Shown piece after piece: positions 57,639 to 64,000 of a stretch of 64,000 bases of DNA. Origin of the DNA: Blastopirellula sp. (GTDB lineage Bacteria > Planctomycetota > Planctomycetia > Pirellulales > Pirellulaceae); NCBI GenBank assembly GCA_002733575.1, contig NVWB01000009.1, forward strand, positions 1 through 64,000. The letters are read 5' to 3'. Position 1 is the first letter of the stretch; every line of letters begins with the position of its first letter. The notes beneath the pieces are model-generated. The model made no database searches. It saw only the letters and a program-made list of their open reading frames with translations, and had not been told where the DNA came from. The translations under genes and the position numbers were made by a program.

Positions 57639-58721
57639 ATGTTTTTCACTGCTATTCGAATTATGCCAACCTTGTTTTTAACTGGCTTACTGATTGCATT
57701 GAATTGTTCCAACAGTGCTGCGCAGCAGTTCTATCAGCATTTGCCCGTACTAAATCAGGCTCCTGTTTACAATCCTTCTGATATCCAACTCTCGATTTAT
57801 TCTGATTCTCAGTATCCAACTCAACCTGCTATTACACAAGAACTACCCTATTTGGCACCCATGCTAGATTCTTACCCTCAAGCCAATGCCGATGAACTCA
57901 TCAGCTACGACCCTCTGCCGATGGTCGAGGCAATTGAGACGCAAATTGAACTACCTGAAATTGTGAATGAGATTTCCGAGTCAATTGAAATCGAAGAACT
58001 CGATGCATCAGACTATGGTTATTTTGAATCCATCCCCTACGACGAATGGGTGCATGCCGATTATTGGTTTGGTCGCGCGAAATGGAAAAACAGCTTAGAG
58101 TTTGGGTTAAACGGCCAGACAGGCAACGCCGAATCTGTCAACTTTAGAGTCGGCGGGAAAATTAAACGGGAAGGCAAGCGGACCAACTTCCTCGCCGATA
58201 TCAAGCACTCCAGGGCCAGTTCATCGGGCATTCAAAATGAAAACAACGCGCTGTTCAATGGGAAAATTGAATGGCCGTTCATGGATCGAAAATGGCATTT
58301 CTTTTTGAAAAATGGGTTGGAATACGACGAGTTTAAAGATTTTGACCTGCGTGTCTCGGTCAGTACTGGTTTGGGTTACAAGTGGATTAAAACAGAACGC
58401 ACTGACCTGACATTCAGTTTTGGCTCTGGTATCTCACGAGAATATGGCTCCTCCGATAACAGCATCGTCCCGGAAGGCCTGTTTGCCATCGAGTTTGATC
58501 ATGAACTGACAGAACGTCAGTCGATTGACTTCAAAATGGATCACTTTCCAGACTGGACCGGTTTCGGAGAATTTCGAAATGTCACGGACTTTGGCTATAA
58601 CATCATGCTCGATGAATCATTGAGCCTAAAATTAGGTCTGGTCAATCGCTATGACAGCACGCCTAATAATAGCCAGCGTAACGACTTAAATTACGCCTTG
58701 CTACTTTTGTGGAAGAACTAA
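57639..58721 (+). CDS. DUF481 family outer-membrane protein
   Basis: Exported protein of about 360 residues. Signal peptide MPTLFLTGLLIALNCSNSAAQQ. A polar, acidic linker of about 110 residues (EAIETQIELPEIVNEI region) precedes a DUF481 domain with beta-strand repeats characteristic of outer-membrane barrels: WKNSLEFGLNGQTGNAESVNFRVGGKIKREGKRTNFLADIKHS-type opening, HFFLKNGLEYDEFKDFDLRVSVSTGLGYKW, DLTFSFGSGISREY and a last strand ending YALLLLWKN. The start is a choice: 57639 (ATG, followed by a complete signal peptide) rather than the GTG at 57492, which adds an unlikely extension. DUF481 proteins are YdiY-like and of unknown function. Confidence 0.83.
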   Translation: MFFTAIRIMPTLFLTGLLIALNCSNSAAQQFYQHLPVLNQAPVYNPSDIQLSIYSDSQYPTQPAITQELPYLAPMLDSYPQANADELISYDPLPMVEAIETQIELPEIVNEISESIEIEELDASDYGYFESIPYDEWVHADYWFGRAKWKNSLEFGLNGQTGNAESVNFRVGGKIKREGKRTNFLADIKHSRASSSGIQNENNALFNGKIEWPFMDRKWHFFLKNGLEYDEFKDFDLRVSVSTGLGYKWIKTERTDLTFSFGSGISREYGSSDNSIVPEGLFAIEFDHELTERQSIDFKMDHFPDWTGFGEFRNVTDFGYNIMLDESLSLKLGLVNRYDSTPNNSQRNDLNYALLLLWKN

Positions 58722-58745
58722 ATCGACCGCGAAAAACTCTTGAAG

Positions 58746-58854
58746 TTGGGATTGATAATCGAGGCAAGACGTTCGTGTAATCCCAGGTGAATTTCCGGCG
58801 ATGATGTTTATCTAGTATTCCCCATGGGTTCCTTCTGCCGTATCGAAGTGGAAC
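58746..58854 (-). repeat. Orphan copy (A) of the LRR-gene upstream segment
   Basis: From 'ttgggattgataat' to 'gaagtggaac' this stretch matches, with scattered differences, the segments just upstream of the LRR genes at 59555 and 60568, in the same orientation. It has no LRR gene downstream: the DUF481 gene ends 25 bases beyond it. In this copy the frame that stays open in copies B and C is interrupted (ATG then TAA after 4 codons). Confidence 0.85.
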
Positions 58855-59555
58855 TAATATTTTGTTACTACTCTACAATTGGGAAGAGCTATCTTGAGTT
58901 CTAACACTCCGGCATTCGTGATCTGCGTTTTGACGAGGTATAGGTAATCCAGACTAGTCAGGCCTTTCAGATGTTCCAATCTGGCATCCGTGATTTTTGT
59001 GCCGGAGAGGTTCAGGCTTGTCAGTCTGGTAAATCCTTTCAGATGCTCCAATCCCTCATTCGTGATCTGAGTGCCGTTAAGATACAGTTGATTAAGGCTG
59101 GTCAGAGCTTTCAGACGCACCAACCCGGCATCCGTGATTATTGTCTCGCTTAGGGACAGGTAACTCAATCTGGTCAAGCCTTTCAGGTGTTCCAAGCCCG
59201 CATCCGTGATTTTTGTGCCTTTGAGCCCCAGGCTTGTCAGACTTGTCAAGCCTTTCAGATGCTCCAATCCCTCATCCGTGATCTGCGTATTATCGAAGTA
59301 CAGAGTATTCAAACTGGTCAGGCTTCTCAGGTCCTCCAACTCGGCATCCGTGACCTGCGTGTCGCTGAAATGGACTTCAATCACCTCACCTGATTTTTTA
59401 TCGAGAATGACAAAGCCGCCTAACTTTTCGATTTCCTCGATGGCGGCTGCCTCTTCTGATGTTGGCAACGTTTCCTGAACGACTGGCGTAGACTCAGTCC
59501 CGCACCCACACAAGAGTAGAACGAGCATAAACACTAAAGCAAGAAACGGTTTCAT
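58854..59555 (-). CDS. LRR lipoprotein, 24-residue repeats (member 1)
   Basis: Protein of 233 residues. Lipoprotein signal with lipobox LLLC-GC (cysteines near residue 16-18); an N-terminal cap follows (AAAIEEIEKLGGFVILD). Seven LRRs of 24 residues come next, of the form TxITDAGLEHLKGLTSLxxLxL. The C-terminal cap is ELKIALPNCRVVTKY. The start at 59555 gives MKPFLALVF, identical to its two neighbours. The longer open frame (to 59648) continues through conserved upstream DNA but would bury the signal peptide. AAGG is present upstream. Cell-surface or periplasmic protein-binding role is likely; no partner is known. First of three tandem members. Confidence 0.85.
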   Translation of the reverse strand: MKPFLALVFMLVLLLCGCGTESTPVVQETLPTSEEAAAIEEIEKLGGFVILDKKSGEVIEVHFSDTQVTDAELEDLRSLTSLNTLYFDNTQITDEGLEHLKGLTSLTSLGLKGTKITDAGLEHLKGLTRLSYLSLSETIITDAGLVRLKALTSLNQLYLNGTQITNEGLEHLKGFTRLTSLNLSGTKITDARLEHLKGLTSLDYLYLVKTQITNAGVLELKIALPNCRVVTKY

Positions 59556-59677
59556 GATTGAGCCTTGGTTTGGATTGATAATAGAGCTAAGACGTTCGCG
59601 TGGTCCCATGTGAATTTCCGGCGATGACATTTGTCCAGCATTTCCCATGGGTTCCCTCTGCGGTAGCGAAGTGGACC
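59553..59677 (-). repeat. LRR-gene upstream segment, copy B
   Basis: Runs from the start codon of the LRR gene at 59555 upstream to 'gaagtggacc'. It matches copies A and C. It probably carries the promoter and leader of the gene. Confidence 0.85.
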
Positions 59678-59680
59678 TTA

Positions 59681-60568
59681 TTATTCTATCACATCACAAT
59701 TGGGAAGAGCTGCCTTGAGTTCTGACAGCCCGGCGTCCGTGATCTGTGTGTCGTTGAGGTATAGAGTTTTCAGACTGGTCATACCTTTCAGATGTTCCAG
59801 TCCGGCATCCGTGACCTGCGTGTCTTCGAGGTAAAGGTGTCTCAGACCAGTCAAGTCTTTCAGATGTACCAACCCGGCATCCGTGATCTGCGTGTTCCTG
59901 AGGTGCAAGCGATTGAGACTGGTCAGGCCTTTCAGATTTTCCAGTCCAGCGTCCGTGATCTGCGTGTCGCTGAGGTGCAGGATATTGAGACTGGTCACGT
60001 CTTTCAAATGTTCCAGCCCCGCATCCGTGACCTGTGTGCCGTTGAGGCTCAGGTGTGTCAGACTAGTCAGGCCTTTCAGATGTTGCAGTCCGGTATCCGT
60101 GATCTGCGTCTCGCCGAGATACAGAATATCCAGACTGGTCATGCCTTTCAGGTGTTCCAGCTCGGCATCCGTGATTTTCGTGCGGAGGAGATTCAGGGTA
60201 TTCAGTTTGCTCAGGCCTTTCAGATGCTTCAGTCCAACGCCCGTGATCTGCGAGCCGCTGAGGTGCAGGGCATTCAGACTGGTTAAACCTTTCAGATGTT
60301 CCAACCCAGCATCCGTGATTTTTGTGTCTTCAAGGTAAAGATAAGTCAGACTAGTCAAACCTTTTAGATGTTCTAATCCCTCATCCGTGAGCTGCGTGCT
60401 CCAGAGAGTGACTTGAGTCACCTCACCTAATTCGTTGAGCGTGACCAAGCCGCCTAACTTTTTGATTTCCGTGACAGCGGCAGCCTGTTCTAAAGTTGGC
60501 AACGTTTCCTGGACGCACCCGCAGAAGAGTAGAACGATTGGAAACACTAAAGCGAGAAACGGTTTCAT
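59681..60568 (-). CDS. LRR lipoprotein, 24-residue repeats (member 2)
   Basis: Protein of 295 residues with the same signal peptide (MKPFLALVF; lipobox LLFC-GC), the same cap (AAAVTEIKKLGGLVTLN) and ten 24-residue LRRs. It ends with the shared cap ELKAALPNCDVIE. The start at 60568 was chosen as for its neighbour; the frame stays open upstream to 60661 through the duplicated leader. It differs from member 1 mainly in the number of repeats, as expected from slippage or unequal crossing-over within the 72-bp array. It is separated from member 1 by the B leader and 3 bases from its end to copy B. Confidence 0.85.
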   Translation of the reverse strand: MKPFLALVFPIVLLFCGCVQETLPTLEQAAAVTEIKKLGGLVTLNELGEVTQVTLWSTQLTDEGLEHLKGLTSLTYLYLEDTKITDAGLEHLKGLTSLNALHLSGSQITGVGLKHLKGLSKLNTLNLLRTKITDAELEHLKGMTSLDILYLGETQITDTGLQHLKGLTSLTHLSLNGTQVTDAGLEHLKDVTSLNILHLSDTQITDAGLENLKGLTSLNRLHLRNTQITDAGLVHLKDLTGLRHLYLEDTQVTDAGLEHLKGMTSLKTLYLNDTQITDAGLSELKAALPNCDVIE

Positions 60569-60690
60569 GATTGGGCCTTTATTGGGATTGATAATAGAGC
60601 TAAGACGTCCGTGTGGTCCCAGGTGAATTTCTGAAGATGACATTGATCCAGCATTTTCCATGAGTTCCCTCTGCCGTAGCGAAGTGGGAC
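60566..60690 (-). repeat. LRR-gene upstream segment, copy C
   Basis: Upstream segment of the LRR gene starting at 60568, closely matching copy B along its full length; ends 'gaagtgggac'. Confidence 0.85.
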
Positions 60691-63051
60691 TTATTGTTTG
60701 TTTACGTTACATTTGGGAAGAGCTGTCTTGAGTTCTGACAGCCCGGCATCCGTGATCTGCGTGTTGCTGAGGTCCAGGTGTGTCAGACTGGTGAGTCCTT
60801 TCAAATGTTCCAGTCCAGCATCCGTGATCTGCGTGCCGCTGAGGTACAGCTTAGACAGGCTAGTCAGGCCTTTCAGATGTTCGATCCCAGCATCAGTGAT
60901 CTGCGTATTATCGAGGACCAAGTGTGTCAGGCTGGTCAGTCCTTTCAGATGTACCAGCCCGGTATCCGTGATCTGCGTGCTAAGGAGGCCCAGTGTATTC
61001 AGTTTGGTCATGCCTTTCAGGTGCACCAATCCCTCGCCCGTGACCTGCGTCTCGGAGAGGCCCAGGTGTGTCAGACGAGTCAAGCCTTTCAGATGTTCCA
61101 GTCCGGCACCCGTGATCTTCGTGTCGTTGAGGGTCAGGTTATTCAGACTGGTCAAGCCTTTCAGATGTTCCAGTCCGGCATCCGTAATCTGCGTGTTGTG
61201 GAGGCCCAGTGTATGCAGTTTGGTCATGCCTTTCAGGTGCACCAATCCCTCGCCCGTGACCTGCGTGCCACCAAGGGTCAGGATATTCAGACTGGTCAAA
61301 CCTTTCAGATGTTCAAGCCCGGCATCCGTGATCTGCTTGTCATCGAGCATGACTAGAGTCACCTCACCTGATTTGTTGAGCACGACCAAGCCGCCTAACT
61401 TTTTGATTTCCGTGATTGCGTCAACCTGTTGTGACGGTGACAATGTTTCCTTGCTCGTCTTCACGTTTTCTACACTAATGCGGCAACTGGGCAATGCACG
61501 TTTCAACTGTGCAACCCCGTCTCTGCTGATAAACGTACCTGAAATATCAAGGTTTTTAAGTGACTCTAACGCGAGTAAATGCTTGAGCCCGGTATCCGTG
61601 ACCTGTGTGCCTTCGAGCATCAGGTATTCTAGACTGGTCAGACTTTTCAAGTGCTTCAGTCCAGCATCCGTGATCTGAGTGTCTTTGAGAAATACGGCTT
61701 CCAGACTGGTCAAGCCTTTCAGATGTTCTAGCCCGGCATCCGTGATCGGCGTGTCTTCGAGCATCAGGCCTTTTAGACTGGTCAGACTTTTCAAATGTTT
61801 CAGTCCAGCATCCGTGATCTGAGTGTCTTTGAGAACTACGGCTTCCAGACTAGTCAGGCCTTTCAGATGTTCTAGCCCGGCATCCGTGATCTGCGTGTTA
61901 TCGAGGACCAGGGTTGTCAGACTGGTGAGGCCTTTCAGATGTTCCAGCCCAGCATCCGTGATCTGCGTGCCGCTGAGGTTCAGGTATTCTAGACTGGTCA
62001 AGGCTTGCAGATATTTTAGTCCAGCATCCGTGATCTGTGTTTCGTAGAGAGTGACTTTAGTTACCGAACCTAATTGGTTGATCACAACCTTGCCGCCTAA
62101 TTTTTTGATTTCTGTGACAGCGAGTTGAGCTGTTGGCGAAATTTCCAGTTCTTTTATTACTCTGCAATTGGAAAGAGCTGCTATAAGTTTTGACAGTCCA
62201 GCGTTCGTGATCTGCGTGTCGTTGAGGTGCAGTTCATTCAGACTGCTCAATCCTTTCAGATGTTTCAGGCCGGCATCCGTGATCTGCGTGCCGTTGAGGA
62301 ACAAGAATTCCAGACTGGTCATGCCTTTCAGGTCTTCCAGTCCAGCATCCGTGAGCTGAGTGCCCTTGAGGTCCAGGGCAATCAGACTGGTCAGGCCTTT
62401 CAGGTATTCCAGTCCAATACCCGTGATCTGCGTGCCGTTGAGACTTAGGCCCTTCAGACTGGTCAGGCCTTTCAGGTGCTCCAGTCCAGCATCCGTGATC
62501 TGAGTGCCCTTGAGGACCAGTTTTTCCAGACTGGTCATGCCTTTCAGATATTTCAGCCCGGCATCCGTGACCTGAGTGTCACTGAGGCCCAGGTTTTTTA
62601 GACTAGTCAAGCCTTTCAGGTGCACCAGCCCGGCGTGCGTGATCTGCGTGTTGCTGAGGCCCAGGATATTCAGACTGGTCAGACTTTTCAAGTGTTTCAA
62701 TCCAGCATCCGTGATCTGAGTGTCGTTGAGATACAGGCCGTTCAGACTAGTCAGGCCTTTGAGGTGTTTCAGTCCGGTATCTGTGATTTTCGTGCCGTTG
62801 AGGAGCAGGTCTTTTAGACTGGTCAAGCCTTTGAGATGTTCCAGCCCAGCATCCGTGATCTGCGTGTCTTTGAGAATGACATGAATCACCTCACCTGATG
62901 GGTTGAGCGAGACCTTGCCGCCTAACTTTTCGATTTCCGCGATAGCGTCAACCAGTTCTGATGTTGGCAACTTTTCCTGGGCGGAAAGCGTAGACACAGG
63001 CCCGCAGAAGAGTACAACGAACGAAAACACTAAAGCGAGAAACGGTTTCAT
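60691..63051 (-). CDS. Large LRR protein with three cap-plus-LRR modules (member 3)
   Basis: Protein of 786 residues. Signal peptide MKPFLALVF as in its neighbours, but the lipobox is degraded: after LFCG the site reads VSTLSAQE, fitting signal peptidase I rather than lipid attachment. Three successive modules follow, each starting with a cap of the form AIxEIxKLGGxVxxN (near residues 37, 309 and 542) and ending with a cap of the form ALxxCxV. They contain 10, 8 and 9 LRRs of 24 residues. The protein therefore looks like a fusion of three single-module genes whose signal peptides and leaders were lost. It shares upstream DNA only in part (copy D). Function unknown; a large exported binding surface is likely. 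Confidence 0.88.
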   Translation of the reverse strand: MKPFLALVFSFVVLFCGPVSTLSAQEKLPTSELVDAIAEIEKLGGKVSLNPSGEVIHVILKDTQITDAGLEHLKGLTSLKDLLLNGTKITDTGLKHLKGLTSLNGLYLNDTQITDAGLKHLKSLTSLNILGLSNTQITHAGLVHLKGLTSLKNLGLSDTQVTDAGLKYLKGMTSLEKLVLKGTQITDAGLEHLKGLTSLKGLSLNGTQITGIGLEYLKGLTSLIALDLKGTQLTDAGLEDLKGMTSLEFLFLNGTQITDAGLKHLKGLSSLNELHLNDTQITNAGLSKLIAALSNCRVIKELEISPTAQLAVTEIKKLGGKVVINQLGSVTKVTLYETQITDAGLKYLQALTSLEYLNLSGTQITDAGLEHLKGLTSLTTLVLDNTQITDAGLEHLKGLTSLEAVVLKDTQITDAGLKHLKSLTSLKGLMLEDTPITDAGLEHLKGLTSLEAVFLKDTQITDAGLKHLKSLTSLEYLMLEGTQVTDTGLKHLLALESLKNLDISGTFISRDGVAQLKRALPSCRISVENVKTSKETLSPSQQVDAITEIKKLGGLVVLNKSGEVTLVMLDDKQITDAGLEHLKGLTSLNILTLGGTQVTGEGLVHLKGMTKLHTLGLHNTQITDAGLEHLKGLTSLNNLTLNDTKITGAGLEHLKGLTRLTHLGLSETQVTGEGLVHLKGMTKLNTLGLLSTQITDTGLVHLKGLTSLTHLVLDNTQITDAGIEHLKGLTSLSKLYLSGTQITDAGLEHLKGLTSLTHLDLSNTQITDAGLSELKTALPKCNVNKQ

Positions 63052-63082
63052 GATTGGGCCTTTATTGGGATTGATAATAGAA
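63049..63082 (-). repeat. LRR-gene upstream segment, copy D (partial)
   Basis: The first 34 bases upstream of the 786-residue LRR gene match copies B and C (catgattgggcctttattgg and on to ataatagaacc), then similarity stops. This marks the right-hand limit of the duplicated block. Confidence 0.7.
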
Positions 63083-63332
63083 CCAATTCAGGCTCTCAAT
63101 GCCTCACAGTTTAACATTACCCCCTGTCGTGTCAAACTCCTCCCTCTTTGTGACTCCCGTCCTGTATCGTAGGCAAACGGGCGAAAAGTTATCTGGGAAA
63201 TGTGGGTTAAGGCAAGTTCTCAGCCGCATTCTGGCCAAGTATACTGGTTTGATGGCCTTAATCGACCAAAGACCCTTTCCACCAGTTTGCATCTCACTAT
63301 ATCATTGTCTCAATTCCCCACTGAGAAACATC

Positions 63333-64000
63333 ATGACCCGTCTGCCCCGTTGCTCTTCGTATTTATTTGCGATCTTGACCGTCCTAGTTTTCAGTAATTC
63401 ATTTCCTGCTTCTGTCGATGCCGCAGAAGCACGCCCCAACGTGGTCATCTTTTTGATCGACGACATGGGCTGGACCGATCTTGGTTGCCAAGGCAGCACC
63501 TATTTTGAGACTCCCCATATCGATCAACTAGCGGCAGACGGAATTCGATTCACCAATGGATACGCGGCCTGTGCGGTTTGCTCGCCAACCCGGGCGGCGG
63601 TGATGACCGGCAAGTATCCTGCACGAATCGGAGTGACCGACTGGATCAGGGCCGAATTCCAAGGTGGCAAAATGCCCGCCAGCGGAAAGAACCCTACGGA
63701 ATATATCGGGGGCAATAGTCGAAAGTTATTGTGCCCTCCCAATCCTTTATGGATGGAACATGAAGAAGTGACCCTGGCCGAGTTAATGAAGGCCAAAGGC
63801 TACAAAACCTGCTATATCGGAAAGTGGCATCTCGGTATGGAGCCATGGTATCCCGAGTCACAAGGGTTTGATTTCAACTACGGCGGCTGTGATTATGGGC
63901 AACCACCTAGTTATTTCGATCCTTATAAAAATGGCAAACTCACCGGCATTCCGACTTTAAAACCACGGAAAGATGGCGAGTACCTAACAGATCGTGAAGC
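63333..64000 (+). CDS. Sulfatase (formylglycine type), truncated by the window edge
   Basis: Open to the right edge without a stop; 222 codons are visible. Signal peptide MTRLPRCSSYLFAILTVLVF to about PASVDAAEA. The sulfatase core begins RPNVVIFLIDDMGWTDLGC, with metal-binding D43 and D44. C83-S-P-T-R87 (in CAVCSPTRAAVMTGKYP) is the C-x-P-x-R site that is converted to formylglycine. GKWHLG at 163-168 is the second sulfatase signature. Hydrolyses sulfate esters, probably of sulfated polysaccharides, as is common in marine planctomycetes. GAGAAA precedes the ATG. The frame begins 282 bases from the start of the divergent LRR gene. Substrate cannot be told. Confidence 0.93.
   Translation, partial: MTRLPRCSSYLFAILTVLVFSNSFPASVDAAEARPNVVIFLIDDMGWTDLGCQGSTYFETPHIDQLAADGIRFTNGYAACAVCSPTRAAVMTGKYPARIGVTDWIRAEFQGGKMPASGKNPTEYIGGNSRKLLCPPNPLWMEHEEVTLAELMKAKGYKTCYIGKWHLGMEPWYPESQGFDFNYGGCDYGQPPSYFDPYKNGKLTGIPTLKPRKDGEYLTDRE

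Larger units (their letters stand above)
58854..63051 (-). repeat. Array of 72-bp LRR-coding tandem repeats
   Basis: The three LRR genes consist largely of about 44 copies of a degenerate 72-bp unit, conserved at DNA level: 'tttcagatgttccagcccgg' followed by 'catccgtgatctgcgtg' in the plus-strand reading. High DNA identity between units within and between genes shows recent duplication or gene conversion. Confidence 0.85.

Noticed and set aside
59556-59648. N-terminal extensions of the LRR proteins (starts at 59648 and 60661)
   Set aside because: The frame is open in copies B and C but is broken in copy A and absent in D, and would place about 31 residues before a signal peptide.
60698-61678. 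Long plus-strand open frames opposite the LRR genes
   Set aside because: They arise because a stop-free 72-bp unit is repeated; the antisense translations are periodic and Ser/Cys/Phe-rich, and the minus strand has the signal peptides and caps.
58854-63051. Regular repeats that could suggest a CRISPR array
   Set aside because: The 72-bp units are in frame, encode LRRs and have no unique spacers.

Overview
The window looks like chromosome of a planctomycete (Planctomycetota, probably Pirellulales; inferred from gene families, no rRNA is present). The main evidence is the density of families typical of that phylum: PVC-type haem-binding propeller proteins, DUF1549/DUF1553 and DUF1592/DUF1588/DUF1585 cytochrome proteins paired with Tat-exported DUF1501 and DUF1552 proteins, a Tat-exported Gfo/Idh/MocA oxidoreductase, a PEP-CTERM protein, a FGly sulfatase and many small secreted leucine-rich-repeat (LRR) proteins. 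Base composition is moderate by eye, and Shine-Dalgarno sequences are present on some genes and absent on others. I saw no tRNA, rRNA, CRISPR array, insertion sequence or phage gene.

Layout. 1-14.7 kb: a secreted degradation/electron-transfer region with an N-terminally truncated PVC-type protein carrying a blue-copper domain, two cytochrome plus Tat-protein pairs separated by an opposite-strand metalloprotease, and a Gfo/Idh/MocA enzyme. 15-18.4 kb: a haloarchaeal-type glucose dehydrogenase followed by a YdeP-type molybdopterin oxidoreductase. 18.6-24.2 kb: two tandem PilZ-like proteins, a PEP-CTERM protein and a second PVC-type cytochrome. 24.4-31.6 kb: a 2026-residue polytopic membrane protein and a smaller membrane protein. 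31.8-36.8 kb: a toroid-repeat protein with a CxxCH motif, an LRR lipoprotein, a Dabb-like protein, an FHA protein, a radical-SAM protein and an ABM-like protein.

36.9-41.3 kb is an aspartate-family amino-acid cluster: homoserine dehydrogenase, a phosphoglycerate-mutase-like proposed homoserine kinase, and an aspartate kinase with four ACT domains. 41.3-52.7 kb, all on the minus strand, is a Tad/Flp type IVc pilus locus: flp pilin, prepilin peptidase, cpaB, secretin cpaC, cpaE/tadZ, ATPase cpaF/tadA, tadB and tadC, then an unknown secreted protein and a TadD-like TPR protein. No TadE/F/G minor pilin genes are seen. 53.3-57.4 kb is glcDEF (glycolate oxidase), and next to it lies a DUF481 outer-membrane protein.

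58.7-63.1 kb is the most unusual part: three tandem LRR genes made of near-identical 24-residue (72-bp) repeats, each with the same signal peptide and N-terminal cap and with duplicated upstream DNA. The largest protein holds three complete cap-plus-LRR modules, and an orphan upstream copy lies at the far end of the array. The window ends inside a sulfatase gene that runs off the right edge.

The first ~70 bases read, in another frame, like a piece of a GlmS glutaminase domain joined directly to the truncated PVC protein, which suggests either a rearrangement or an assembly chimera.
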